Origin: Lagopus muta
Lineage: Eukaryota; Chordata; Aves; Galliformes; Phasianidae
NCBI RefSeq assembly: GCF_023343835.1
Contig: NC_064444.1
Location: 9,787,219 to 9,851,218 of the forward strand
DNA: 64,000 nucleotides
Direction of reading: 5' to 3'
The translations under genes were made by a program, and so were the position numbers. The notes under the pieces were generated by a model. It was not told the DNA's origin. It ran no database searches and was given only the letters and a program-made list of their open reading frames with translations. This document shows positions 13,901 to 27,000 of the stretch, piece by piece; position 1 is the first letter of the stretch; each line of letters opens with the position of its first letter.

Positions 13901-16900
13901 TTAAACCAACAAAAAAAGACAAAAAGTTAACTGGACTTCGATGTCAAATGTTTTCACTGAAAATTCCTGAGTACTTTAAATTCCTCCTGAACTCTAACAG
14001 ATTGAAATTTTGCAGAAAGGGAAAGCTCAGTATTTTTAAAGTCTTTTCAGAGCTTCCTATGGAAAGCTGCAGGCCAATCAAAGCTGCATCAGATAGTTAT
14101 AATTTGTAATTAAGCAATTCAAAAATGGCAGTGAGCTGCTCCAAGGACAAGTGGAAAAGCTGTTCTGCTGGGAAGATGTACTCTCAGCAGACTACAAGAG
14201 AGGAAATTCTCTGTAATGCAAAAGCTGTTCTGAACACTCTCCAAATATATATTTAAAATTATTTCTAAATCAGCTGACTATCTGGAGCACGCCTTCTGGA
14301 TTACAGCTGAACATTCCCATTTTTACAGGTTTCATTCTTCCCAGTTTATAATGAAGGGAAAAAAAAAAAAAAAAAAGGATGTCTACACTTTAAGGTAAGT
14401 ATGCTCTGATGTACATCACAGACTTGCAGCATTGCTTGCACGCAGGCACAAATGCATCATTTTGGGTTCAGAGCCAGGACAGCACCAGCTGCACAAGGAT
14501 GGGCAAAGTCCCAGCAAAGCCACACGGATGTAGGCACTGCAGGGCCGCCCTCAGAGCCCGGCCTGCAGCATCCCCTGGAAAGCCAGTGCTGGAGCTCACC
14601 CATTTGCCCACAGCAAGCATTTCTCAAGCGAGAGCCACGTGAATACAAAGCACGAGGTGAACAACTTACCTGAGGCAAAACAGAAAGAGCCATTATTTTT
14701 ACCTTCCAAACAGGGCGTTTCATTGAAATACATGTATGCAATTCCTACTAGTTTCAAAGAGCACAAAAACTTCCCAAACACATAAACACAAGTAAACATC
14801 TATTTTCCAAGCAAATATTTTGCAGTGAAGTGGTTATAAAAATACAAGAAAACCTTTGTTAGCACATGTCTAAAAACAGAGAGGCTCCACACTGGGCACT
14901 GACAGCTACAGGAACAAGAAAGCAAATGTAAGACCACAGTACTTGTCAGCTTGGGCTCTCAAGATGTTCCATTACGCACACCAAAGCAGCCTACCCAGGC
15001 CTTGAGATGTGCCCCTCCACACACCTATCACTGCACACACATCCCACAGCAGCAAGGGAGGACACAGAGCGAGCAGCAGTGCAAGAGGAACTGGGAAGTG
15101 CATGTCCTACCGCTGAGTTACTGAAACTTCTCAACGGGAGGGAAACAAAGTGCACACAGAACAAACACAGCACGCAGCACTATCCAGAGGCTTTCTGCAG
15201 AGCCTCGCAAAGGTTTCTGTTCCCCCTGTACCAACTTTTGCTCTGGATTAATATGCTGTGTTGACACTAAATACAGCAGCACAGAGAGCAAAACCAGCTC
15301 TCACACAAAGCTGGTTAGAGTTCATATTCCGAGGAGTCCCAGAATCCCTGCTGAATCCCTACAAGCACCTTCACTCACATTCATTGCTGCAGTTTAGCAG
15401 AGAATTTCCCCAATACTTTCACCTGAGTGCTAGGAAATATTTACAAAAACCTGACCAAAGGCTATGTGACACCTCCCTGATTTCTGAAGTAACGTCACTA
15501 GCAGGTTTTCTTTTCCAGCAACAGTTTCCCAAGTCTTAGCAGCGAACGTGATGCAATGTGACAAGTTTCTCAGTGAGAAACACCTTTCCTTATTAACACT
15601 GCACATCTGCCACAAACATGGGACAAGGAACAAGAACGGACAAAGGAAGAAGATTTTTGATTTTAACAGAATGATGGTTGCTGTGAAAATCTGAGGTAAG
15701 GGCTGTGCTGATGCTAAATGCTACTTACGGCAGCCCAGGTGGCCATGGCCATTGTTTCTCAATACCCCGCAGCAGTCTACACTCCTGCCATAAAACAAAC
15801 ATTTCAGACTCACCTCATTCAGAATTAAAAGGAGAATTAATTTTTCTCTCACAATTAATCACTCTTACAGGGACTGCTCAACTAACAGGCTGCTCACCTT
15901 ACTACCATTGCCAAAACATACGTACACTATTTTAAGGGTATGTGCATAGCCCCCTGAGCCCACGGGGAAAATCTGGAAGGGGACACACACACAAAACTCC
16001 TATCTTGTCTACCCAAACCTCACTCTAACTGCCAGGTGCTTTAGACACCCTTCATTTCTTGTCAGTGCTCATTACTGTGGCACTTGCAATTGACCAACAG
16101 ATCTCCTTCCTAATGATTGTCTTCTCCTGTGCACTGACTGCTGCGTAGCAGTGAAGGTGAAGTCTTCCAACACTGCTTCTGAACAGCTGTTCTTCCACCT
16201 GCATAAATGACAACTTCATTTTGAAAGAAAAACCCACACTAAACAGAAAAACCACGAGGGCACACTGCCATACCATACTGTTGGGGTTTCAGTGCTGACA
16301 AAGGGGCCTCAATTCCCTTCCTAGTTCCTGTGTGAATTTTGCAGAACCACAAACCCACACACAGTGCTGTGATACTAAGCTGGGCTTCAGCACAACACTG
16401 AGTATCAACCTTAAGGAAATACAAGCCTTCTCAAATTGCCAAAACATCCTAAAGGAAAAGGGAAGTCTCTAAATAGCAAGGCATGCTTCTGGATGAAGAA
16501 GGTCTTATAAGCAACAGTGCATAAGAAGAGTAGTGACAACTTTTCTGCAACAACTCTTTGTGCTTTTGCACACAAACACAGAAGCAAAGTGAAAACTCAA
16601 TTTACAAAACACCCAAAATGGCTTACATTTTCCACATTCTGGATGTTTGATCATTAAAAAGCAAGAGAATATCAATCCCTGGACAAGCAAACAAACCCAA
16701 CAAAATCTTACTGAGGTGATATTTTTTGTTGTTGTTTAACAAATTCTGAAGATAAACAACAATTAATCTTTTATAGATTTTTTTTAAGTATCATTTCAAT
16801 GTCAGAAGTGGTTTGAGTTTAGAGTTTTCATCAAGAAGGATGAGGGAGCTGGGTTTTTCAGCCTGGAGAAGAGAAGGCAGCAAGGAGACATCACTGCAGC

Positions 16901-19900
16901 CTTCCAGTATTTAAAAAGGCATTACAAACAGGAGGGAATCAGCTTTTTACTTGGGTAGACAGTGATACAAGGGGGAATGGTTTTAAGCTCGAGGAGGGAA
17001 GGTTTAGATTGGATGTCAGGAGGAAGTTCTTCACAAAGAGAGCAGTGAGGTGCTGGAACAGGCTGCTCAGAGAGGCTGTGCACGTCCCATCCCTGGAGGT
17101 GTTCAAGATCAGCTAGGATGGGGCCCTGGCAACCTGGTCTAGTACCAGAACTGGAGGTTGGTGGCCCTGCCTGTGGCAGAGGGGTTGGAATTTGGTGACC
17201 TTTGGGGTCCCTTCCAACCCAAACCACTCTTATGATCCCACAGTAAGATGAAAAATCTTAATATGAGGCTCTTTCAGTAATGATCAAATGGATTTCTTAT
17301 ACTGCAAACAGCAGTAAATTTCTCCCTCCGGTTAAATACGCCACTAATTCTTGCTACTAAAAACTTCCAAGAAATTTTCCAAAACATTACACAGAAGGTA
17401 CTAGTCCTATTCTTTGCAAGAGCAACTACAACAGATACCACACTTCACCAGAGGACAGCACAGCTTGTTTTGGGGTTACTAAGCTGTGCAGGAATAAATA
17501 GGGTGAGAGCAGAGACAAGGGAAGTGGTGGAGTCACCATCCTGGAGGTGTTAAAGAAAAGGATTGGTGCAGCATGGACAGACACGGGTTAGTGGGCATGG
17601 AGGGATGGACTGCTGGTTGGATCGTGGCCTTTTCCAACATTCATGACTCTATTCCATGAAATTTTTAGATGATCCCAGCAGAAGATCAACCCTGCATCTT
17701 TGCACCCTTCTGTAACAGGGAGTACACCTCAACCATCTGCTCCAGACTAAGAGAAGCCACAAGGAGCTTTCTCTCAAGACTTCATGTTTAGCAAAATATG
17801 CCTTCTTAACAGCTACCTCAGGGCTGGCAGAACACTCTCTCCTCAGTTCTCTAACTGCTCCCTCAAGGAGTGCTCTCACACACTGCTTAGCACAGACCCC
17901 TTATGCCTGTAGTCTGAAGGCTCTCCCTGGTTTTATCCACCACACAGCCAGCTGCTGCTCCCCCAGCACCAGCACACACACAGCTCACTGACCCTGCAGA
18001 ACCTGAGCACTCTGTGGGACCAAGAAGCAGAACCTGCTCGACTGAGGCAGGGGAAGAGCACATGGTGGGAGAACTTCTCCCTTTCAGCAGAGGCAGCTTT
18101 GATGGCTTGAAGTGTACGAATACAGCTGAGAAGGTGGCTTGACCTGTGATCTCCAGAAATTTTTATTTCTGCCACTGCGAGCTTTATGAAGAGAAACCCC
18201 ACAACACCTTTCTGTAAAGAAATGTCTCTAATAGATGCTTCGTAAGGATACATTTGGGACAGCAACCGCCCCTCTCCACTTCTATTATGGCTGCTAAAGA
18301 ACACCTCCTTCAAGAGGGTTCTCAGCAGAGTTATCTGCCTTGCAACTGCACTACCCTCACCTGTTATCTTCCAGCACACAGGAAAACAAGTAAGATATGA
18401 ACTGCATTATGGCAATGACCTTTTATGATCATTTTTCACACTGCTCCAGTTACTATGTCAGCAATCAGAGAAACTCAAAGCTGTATCAGAGCAAGAAATC
18501 ATGAAGGCTACAGTATTACAAGGTTTTCCGAATGCTCGAAAGAATAAAAGTGAAATATTACAACCCTGTTTCTAGCAAAAGGACAGCATTAGAAAAGAGC
18601 AGAGCCAGCAGGAAGAAGTGTTACGTATTTGAGGCTGAAGTAGCAGCAATCTAGACTGTATAACTACTCAAGTTACACTTTGTAAACTTGAATACCATAC
18701 AGGCAGGGGATGCCGAACTCCATCAGAAGCTAAGAACAATCCAGGCAGAACAGATCAAGACACAGATCACATTCTGGTCTTTTTCTAATAGAAGAATGGA
18801 AATATAGTATTGCAAACAACGCACACCCCATGTGGTGCATCCAAGCTACCCTAAAATAAGCTTAAGGAAGTCATGTAATCATACAATTACTATCCTTTCC
18901 CAATTTCAATCTTCTCTCAAAACTCCATGTTGATTTGAATACTCAGACTCTCACATTAATCAAGCGACTGCCTTAGAATTATTTTTGTGTTTTCTCATTT
19001 CCATTTCTCCTGCCTCCCATATTTGGTTATTATGTTTTATTTAAGTTGTAGCCTCTTTAGGCTTAAAGTATGCCTACCAACGTGACTGTGGATTGAAAGG
19101 CACAAGAGTACCCTTATCACTAAGAGGACTCTGATTATACTCCTCCAGTAACGTCAGTAAGCCACAGTACTACTACAGAGAAGGAAATTACACTAAGTGC
19201 CAGGACTCTGATTGCATTTCCACTCCAAGAATCAAAAGATGTTCTTAACATTCCGGTTTTAGCTCCTTTGGGAATGGGCCTCTGCCCCCAGCTTGATGTT
19301 CCCAGGCACATCTCCTAAACACAGATTTTCCCCCAAACATATCAGTACATACTGTGACCTTGGCCTCAAGCTTAAGATTTTTTTCCAACACAGAGACACT
19401 GTCTCAGAACACTGACGGAGTCCAATAACCATTCCAGCAAGATTTGAAAGTTCTAAGCTTCCTAAAATGTCACTGCTACCCTTTCTCAAACAAAGGTCAT
19501 ACTGCTTTGCTTAAACAAGTCTTCAAACAGTAAAAGAACAGTAACAACTTCAAAACAACAATAAATATAAATAAGAAAAGTGTATCTTACCTAGTGAGGT
19601 AACAGCACTTTCTATTTTCCCAGTCAGAAAGAGATTCACTGTAAAGATAGAAAGAAAAAATGTTACCATAGGTTCCAGTGGCACAGTGAGGCAGTTCATA
19701 GTCTGCCATTTCTAAGTGTTTGCTGCCATGTTTATATAAAGGTATTACAGTCTTCCAGTAAGAATTCTATTTATCTCCACTGAGAATTCACATGAATCAA
19801 CTCTCAACTTTCAACAAACAATATCAGTTCAGCATCAATCAAATATGCTAACAAGAGAAACGACAACTCAGTTGTCTTTTGTGGGATTTTTTTTTTAAAT

Positions 19901-22900
19901 TGGGGAAGACAGAGAAACAATCACACTAAAACATCCATAATCACAGCTGGTCACTTTAACAGCTCAAATGTTGTAAAATAATTTATAACCTTATCTTGAA
20001 ATGTATCCTCGCTGAATAAAGCAGTTTGTTCCTATCAGGTAAATGTCACCTTGAAAACAAGTTGCAAAAGCAAACACAGTTAACTTGGCTAATCAACAGC
20101 AATGAAGTTTTTAAAAAAGCCTATTAGTGACATCAAAGCAAGATGAGACTTGCAGGGTGCCTGCAGTTCACATTTGACTTCCAGGCGGGTCTTTAGATGC
20201 TCCCCACTTTCTCAGAAGTCTCCTCTCAGAGAATACACTGTTAGAACGATCTATAAGAGGGGCCATCACCAACACTTTTTCCTGTGCTGTTGTTACTGCA
20301 GAGCTCAGTGTAGCACACACTTTCACTGGAGTTTCCTCGCAGATTCTTCAAGCCCTTTTCTGGTGATTACACTGCATTTCACTAACTGCTCTCATCTTAG
20401 CAGTGTTCTGTAACCTACAGTTTACTAATAACATGACAAACACTAAAGCAAATTAGAAAGGTTTAAAAGGTTACCAACACTTAATTCACAACACTCCAGC
20501 CAGGCACCCTGTTGGCTTAATTTTGCATGTGTTAAATCCAAAATCTTTCTATAGCCAATCTGCAGCAAGTGTTTAGAAAAAAAACATCATTAAAAAATGA
20601 ACAATGGAAGAGGAACTGTCTGTGCTCCCAGCAGTGACTGGAAGCCACTGACAATTAGCACTATTTCTGTATCATGGAGGCAGGCTGACTTCAGGCCCTT
20701 TTGTCTTAGCACCGTTAAAACATCGCAGGACAACAACCCTGGCTCCAACCACCTTCTGGCCTGACAGACCAGCACAAGGGAAAGAAGCTGTGGAACAGTG
20801 CAAGGGAAGGAGGGCAGCTGAGGAACAGCTGTAGCTTCAGAACAAACAGGCTCGAGCTACTCATTTGCACTCAAAAGTATCAATACTATGTTCAAGGGAT
20901 ATTAATAGTGCTGATTTTATTACATAATTAACGCACAGCAGCATTTATTACACAACCAGGCCAAGGCGCTGTGTAACCACACTGTGCCAGGGGCAGCTCC
21001 ACACCTGAGCTGCACGACAGGTCCTGGCCCACAGCAACGCTGTGACACAAAGTTCCCCCATGTGGCATTAAGCACCGCTGTTCCTGTAACCATAGTAATT
21101 CAGTCACACAGACTGAGAAGACATCAGCCAGCAATTAAGTCACAAATTGACAGATGTTATGAACATTAAAATATTTTGCTCCTAAGTACGTGAATGTACT
21201 CTAACAATAGGCAGAGTATCATCCTAACCAGGCTCTGTCACTGCCTTTCTGCACATGTCCTGCCTGAGTTTTCCCAACATGACAGAACAAGCTCCAAGCA
21301 GAGGTTCCTGAGAGGGGTCCTTCAGGAGGAACTTGCAGCAGGACAGGGCTAGAGGGAAGAAGCAGCACACACGGAGCTCCCAGCTCCATGTGACAGCTCA
21401 GCCAGCAGCCCTGAGCACAGCCAGGCAGACAGTGATGGGCAGCTCCACACACCTGGCAAACAGAGCCCTCCCTACACAAGCCTACTGGCTGGTACTGCAG
21501 CTCTCTCTCATTTCCAAGTTGCTCCATAACAAGCAGCCAGTAGTTGAGAACAGTTCTTCAGAACTGCCTCACATCAGATGCTTTCCTCAACATGGTCCCT
21601 CACTGTTCCCCACTCCCACCCAGGCCCTCAGATTAGAGCACTACAACCAGCCCTGATGCACTCCCAGGAGAGACACCAGCCCTGCTATTCTGGTTATTCA
21701 TCCACTTTCTGCATTCTCCAGCATTTCTAAGGAACAAGGAATGAAACAGCCTCACCAAGAACAGCTGCCACAAAGCAGCTCCACACTGCGGCTCACAGCT
21801 GAAGTCAAACAGCCACAGGCGGCAGCAGTGTGTCTACAGAGACACCAAACCCCACAAACAGCCCCAGGAGAACAAAAAGTAAAAGCGGAGAAGGGCTGGA
21901 GAAGTGAGAAACAGGAACTGAAAGCAACGACAGACCGAAAGGCCAGGCAGGCAGGAAGTAACACACAATAACAGCTAAAGCACAGTGCTCTTGTGGGGTC
22001 TTCACTGCACAACAAGTGATAAGCTTCCCCCCTCCCCTGCTTGTTAACTTTCACTACTGTGCAAGGGACAGGCACAAAGCACTGCAGAGATTTACCAAAC
22101 TTCCGACATCATGCCACCTCCAGAGAAGGACACAAAGTGCTCTCGCTTGGACTCTGGAACTCACATGATCTTCAATGACAGTATTAGTCACTTTTAGAAC
22201 AACTACACTATTTTTATTAAATAACAGAAGTTTTCACAAAGCTCTGACCAGGCCCCAAGAAAAATAAATGGCTGGAACTTATATTTTAGACTCAAGAGTC
22301 CAGCAGGCTCTGCCCTCATGCTGCACACACTTCTGGCAGCCCTTTATGTCTCTGCAATACAGCAGCGGCAGCAGGCAGAGATGTTTCAGCTGTTCTGAAG
22401 CTTACAGGGCTTTATACACTGTATTTCATAGTTAACACAGAGATGTCTTTAGTCACCAGAGCAGTCTTTAACTTTCCACACTTTCCTGGGCAAGCGCTGA
22501 CATTAAAAACTTCCACAGAAAGAGAATAAGCAGTACGGCCACTTCTGACAGTTTATGTAACTGATGCTGCCTATCAGTCGGCATTACCAAACACAAACCC
22601 GCTTTATCAGCAAGCAGCAGAGGGTTTCACACAGTTCCGCGGGCAGTACGTTTATCAGACAGCACTCAGAGCCCTCGAAAGAGCTGGGATCAGCCCAGCA
22701 CAGGCCCCTGGGACAGGCAAGGACCGGTAACCCCAACCGCCGGGCCGCCGGCTGCGGGCACAGGGCAGCACAAAGCCCCAAGGAGAAGTGCCTTCCCCCA
22801 GAAAAAGGGCTGCCCGCTATCGGCAGGGGACGCGCCTCCGCGCCGCCACAACCCGGCACCTGCCGCGGGAGGAGAGCGGAGCATCGGGGAACGCGTTGCC

Positions 22901-23268
22901 CCCCAGCCGCTCACAGCGGCGACGGGCGGTGTCGCGGTTCAACTCCGTGGGGGCATCGCTGCCGTCCAAACTTTCTTTTTTTAAAGCTCCGCATGGGGTC
23001 ACCGTACTAGACTCAACCCAGGAGCGAGACACGCGACCCGGACGGAACGCGGCTCGGCCCGCACAGCCCCGCCGGCCCGGCTCCCCCCAAAGCGCCCGCA
23101 ACGCGGCCCCGAGCCCGCCGTGCCGCGGAGGCCTCCGCAGGTGACCGCATCCCGGCTCCGTGCCCGGACGTGCCCCGCGGGGAGCGGCCGCCGGCACTCA
23201 CCCAGGCAGATGGCGGTGAGCGGCACCAGCGCGCCCTGCCGGAGCTCCGCCGCCGCCGCCTTCTCCAT
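1955..23268 (-). CDS. LRP3: LRP3, LDL receptor-related protein 3 (7 coding exons, 828 aa)
   Basis: Type I cell-surface protein of the LRP3/LRP10/LRP12 branch of the LDL-receptor family, expected at the plasma membrane and in endosomes; the ligand is not firmly known. The joined frame starts [17 protein letters not shown] and has a hydrophobic signal segment (about residues 12-30). CUB1 follows in exons 3-4 (about 41-154), then LDL-A 1 and 2 (about 162-236, with CGDNSDE and CSDGSDE calcium-site motifs). CUB2 (SFASPDLF to YQVKGYC) and three more LDL-A modules come next. One TM helix spans about 483-505. The tail has PPSY at 536-539, a conserved segment ending [12 protein letters not shown], an Arg-rich stretch (RRQMRRH...) and the terminus DDESLLVC. 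Near-identity with remembered human LRP3 in CUB1, LDL-A 5, the TM helix and the tail separates it from LRP12. It is somewhat longer than human LRP3 (about 770 aa), mainly in the distal tail. The start is the only ATG before the signal segment, inside a CpG island. Confidence 0.96.
6069..13318 (-). other. LRP3 intron 3, no further feature recognised
   Basis: A 7.25 kb AT-rich intron splitting CUB1. I saw no second gene, no RNA gene and no repeat that I could assign to a family. Open frames inside are under 90 codons and lack recognisable domains. Confidence 0.8.
14359..14376 (+). repeat. Poly-A run (18 A)
   Basis: Uninterrupted A homopolymer in LRP3 intron 2, with no recognisable retroposon body on either side. 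Confidence 0.9.
16833..17236 (+). mobile_element. CR1 LINE fragment (5'-truncated, 3' end)
   Basis: Recognisable avian CR1 3' region read on the plus strand: GGTTTAGATTGGATGTCAGG, then GGAAGTTCTTCACAAAGAG, AACAGGCTGCTCAGAGAGGC, CATCCCTGGAGGTGTTCAAG and TTCCAACCCAAACCACTCT, ending at a TTATGATC tail. Truncation at the 5' end is usual for CR1. It sits antisense to LRP3 in intron 2. Confidence 0.88.
17505..17655 (+). mobile_element. CR1 LINE 3' fragment
   Basis: Short CR1-like tail: GTGGTGGAGTCACCATCCTG, GAGGTGTTAAAGAAAAGG, TTAGTGGGCATGGAGGGATG, then TTTTCCAACATTCATGACTC. It follows the longer CR1 piece by about 270 bp in the same orientation. It could be a separate insertion or part of a rearranged one. 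Confidence 0.75.
19639..23201 (-). other. LRP3 intron 1
   Basis: A 3.6 kb intron whose first 0.5 kb (about 22.7-23.2 kb) is part of the GC-rich promoter island. The rest is ordinary sequence with no supported gene. Open frames of 60-150 codons overlap on both strands without domains and are treated as chance. Confidence 0.75.
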
Positions 23269-24060
23269 GGCGGGTCGCCGCCACCTGCCCTTCGGCAAAG
23301 GGGGGAAGCGCTCGCGTCTACGCCCGCCCGCCGGCCCCCGCAGCCCGGGCAGCCGGCGGCGGGGCAGCCGCCTCCCGCCGCAGCCCCATGGCCGGGCCCG
23401 CGCTCGCCGCTCCGGGGCAGGTGGAGGAAAACGGAGCGCAGCGCCGCCGCTCCACCGCCGCCGCCCCACGTGACGGCCCCGCCGCGCGGCTGCGGCGCTC
23501 GGGCCGGAGGACGAAGGGAGCGCCGCCCCGCTCCGCGCACACCTGGGGGCCGCCGGCAGGCGGAGCGCGGCCCGCGGCGGAAGGGAAGGCGAGGGCCGGG
23601 CCCTCCCGCGCGGCGCCGGGCGGGCAGCTTCCTGTCAGGCGCGGCCCGCTCCGCCGCGCGGCCATCGCGAACCCCGGGCCCCGCGGCGCCCCTCCGCCGA
23701 GCGGGCTGCGAGGAGCCCACGGGCCGTGGCGGGAGGCCGCGTCCGGCGCCGCCTTGCCCTCCGACCCCCCCTGCCGGGGGAAGCTGCCCTGCGGTGCCCG
23801 GCCGACCTCCCCCTGAGGATGGGGCCGGGGGCTGCAGCCGAGGCGCAAGAGAGCGGTGCCGGATTTGCCTCTGCCGCGGTTCGCCCGAAGGAAACGGGGT
23901 AGGGTTTTTAAACGGGGCGGGGGGGCGGCAGCGGCCGTGCCCGGGGAACTCCCCCGGAGTCTCCGTGCCGGTGCTCGCAGCTCCCTGCGGCGGGACGGCG
24001 GCATCCCCCAGTCACAGTGCGGGCTGCTCCCGGCGCGGCACTGCTAAGCGCTGCGCAGTG
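22690..24060. promoter_or_regulatory. CpG-island promoter of LRP3
   Basis: Very GC- and CpG-rich sequence covering LRP3 exon 1 and about 0.8 kb upstream, with abrupt AT-rich flanks. Includes CACGTGAC at 23467-23474 (an E-box overlapping a TGAC half-site), about 200 bp upstream of the ATG. No TATA box is obvious, as is typical of CpG-island promoters. The transcription start cannot be placed exactly. Confidence 0.8.
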
Positions 24061-27000
24061 CCACGGGACAAAGCCACCGCGGAGGTTTACACCGAGCAGC
24101 AATAGAACAAAGTGAGCCGGGAACTTCAGGAGATAAACCTAAGGAAAAATGGAAGAACTTCCTGCAATGTACCAACTCCACCTGAAACATTCCTTGCCCT
24201 TCCCTTGTTCCCGAACTGCCTCACTAACAGCTCCTCGCTCCACAAAGAGGTTCTCCCTCAGTGCTCGGCCATGCGCCTGCACCTCGCCAGCAGCACCATC
24301 CCTGCCCTGCTCCAATGAAGGCCCTGCTGCCAGGCACCTCGTCACCTGCCAGGTGAAGGGTCACTGCTTACAGTGACATTTCCCTACATGCTTTAAAAAA
24401 ATGGCATAGTTACAGAATGTAAGGATGACACAAGAGTCAGCAGACGTGTCTGTGGGGATACCGTCTACAGCAGAGACTCTCCGATCAATATTAAATACCG
24501 ATCGGTATGGACAACATCACAGACCAATCAATAACATCCATTATTGTACTCAGTTTCCCACTACAAGAATGCAGTTTCTAAGTGAAACTCATCCTTAGGG
24601 GCTGCCCGTTCAACGTTAAGGCCTACCTGGACTGGCGGTGCCTGAACGAGCCTTTGGCAGTGCAGGAGCCGTAGGGTCACAGCAGCACCGACGCGGGTAC
24701 GTGACTGCCTCTTGCCCAGCAGGCATCATGGGCCATGGCAGCAGGTGTATCAGAAGCACAGCAGGCTGAGGAGGAACACAAAAAGCAACAGGCACTGTGA
24801 GAGGGAGCGGGACACTGGGACGTAGCTGTGCTCTCAGTGAACATCTCAGGCATTTGTTGCTGTGCATGCCTCACCTATGGTAACAGCTGCACAAACCTAA
24901 ACATCTGGTGTTGTGGGAGGAGAGAAAAGCGTATTTAATTTGCCTGGTGTGCCATACGGTTTAAAATTATTCATTGGAACTCTGGTTTTCATTTGCCCAT
25001 AAGCTCACGAGTGCAATTTTAAACACATATCTCAGTTAAACAAATACTTTTGAACTTGTCTACAATAAAACCGCTCCACAGAGCTTCTCTCATGGCACTG
25101 TATCATGCTTAAAATTAATCCACTCAGCAGAAAGTTTTGGCCAGGGAAAGAAAGAAAAAGACTAAATTAAAAAATGGGAAAGGAAACACCAGATAAGGAA
25201 GAGAAGGAAGGCGGCGGAGAATGGGAAATCACTGGGCCAGACAGAAACTACTTCAGGGCATTGGTGGTGACAGCTCCATCCTGGAGTCTGGGAAGCGCAT
25301 CGCGTTGGCTGCAGAGAGCGCATTAAAGTCAGAGCACAGACTCAGGTTCCCTTTTGCTGATTCTTATTTGATAGTGAAGAACTCTGGCAGAGTGGTGAAA
25401 GAGAGGGCTGAGGGCTTAATGCCTGAAAGCACCAGAGTTCACCAAAGGACGTCTCTCGGCACACTGAGATATTGCTTTAGACCTTTTTATTTCAGCAATA
25501 TAAAGTGTGGCTGCAGCAATATCTCGGGGGTTCGGCTGATCCTTATCCTCGCTGAGCTACAGACTTGTGCTTTATCTCAGCAGCTCTTTGATGGAATTAT
25601 TGTAATTGTAATTCACATTTGTCTATCACTCTGGATCTTAATGGATGCCTAATGGATGACTGGCCCGAGGATCAATAGTACCACGTCTTGTCTACTTGGG
25701 ACGAGAGAACTGAATGTTAAAACAAATACGCCTACTATGCTAAAGATGCAGAAATATTAAGCAGATCAATGCAAACCAGGTTTGCTGGGAGGTGAGGAGG
25801 CCCCGCACGCAGCATGGGAGGACCTGTGGCCCTTCTGCCCGCTCACCCAGCCCTACCAGCACGTGGCCATGCACTTTTTAAGGAGCATAATAAATCACAC
25901 AACATTTTCCACAACTAAGTTCTTTCTAATCTAGCCAGACAATTCTTAAACCTTTAATGGGCTGATGATTGTAAAATCACTTCTGTCTGGGTTTCTGAGC
26001 AGTAATCTTCAAATTATGGGTTTGAAACAGCAATAATGGAATGTGCCATAAAAGAGTTCTTCCTCAGTAAGTCTATTATTGTAATAAAATAACATATCTA
26101 GTCACCTCTACATTCTACATTAACCCTTTTTATGATAATTATGAGTAAAGCGTATCGCTCATTTCCCTTCAATAAGATTCTCACAGATCACTGAAACAGC
26201 AGGCTACATAGACTGAAAGCAAAGTGACACGGACCTTCTTTTTTATCCATGCCAGAAACTTGTTCAGGTAAAATCCACTCAGTTTAGGAATTATTCTTGC
26301 CATTTGTGTAAGATTAATTTCAAATTCTGAGTCCTAATTTTGAGTCGCATACATTTGTTTTCACAGAAATGTATGTACCAATGAGACAAGTGCACATGAA
26401 ATGCCATATTCCTGTGCTCCCATACCCACTGTTATCACAGAACTCACAATCACACCACAACACCCACACAAACACCTTGAAAATGCGATCACTAGAACTT
26501 AATCAGGATGATTTATAGATTCCATTTTAAAATTACTCTTAAATAGTTGCACAAAGCTAACCCACAGCAGGCTGAAAGCCTTCATACTCAGTGTCAGAAC
26601 GTGTGATATGGAGGAGGTTGCAAAGAACTTTCATTCCTAGAAGTCACACATTATGTGTGCTGAAGCTATAGGCATGTTCATTCATTTTAATGCTTTTAAC
26701 AGAATTGGATCATAAAAAAATCATGTTGTTAACACCACCAAAACAAAGTTCTGATAACATTTTAAGAGGTAAAATCAAGGGATATTTTTAAATATGTAGT
26801 AAAGATGAAGACATCCTAAAACAATATAACAGTGATGATTAAAGATTATGGATTTCATTGATATTAGTACTAAAAAAGTCAAAGGAACTTGAGATCTTAT
26901 CCTGTTCATGTGAGTAATCTGTCCCAGACTGACTACATGCGCTTTTATTGCATACTTCATGTCACTTCCATCTGCATCTGATTTTTGTAGTTCATAAACA

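Larger units (their letters stand above)
13458..19590 (-). other. LRP3 intron 2, contains CR1 fragments and a poly-A run
   Basis: A 6.1 kb intron holding two CR1-like pieces (16833-17236 and 17505-17655) and an 18-base A run at 14359-14376. Nothing else in it could be assigned. Confidence 0.8.
1955..23268 (-). other. LRP3: LRP3 coding exon map
   Basis: Exons in transcript order (minus strand): E1 23268-23202 (start codon, signal peptide); E2 19638-19591; E3 13457-13319 (CUB1 first half); E4 6068-5860 (CUB1 second half); E5 5579-4493 (five LDL-A, CUB2, TM helix); E6 3772-3640 (proximal tail with PPSY); E7 2758-1955 (distal tail, TAG stop at 1955-1957). Lengths 67, 48, 139, 209, 1087, 133 and 804 sum to 2487 nt, exactly 829 codons with stop. 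Every junction has a GT donor and AG acceptor and keeps frame. Introns 1, 2 and 3 are about 3.6, 6.1 and 7.2 kb; introns 4-6 are 0.28-0.9 kb. Confidence 0.92.

Noticed and set aside
23013-24105. Long open frames of 228-311 codons on both strands in the GC-rich LRP3 promoter
   Set aside because: They overlap in several frames and strands, are dominated by Arg, Pro, Gly and Ala, and reflect lack of AT-rich stop codons in a CpG island.
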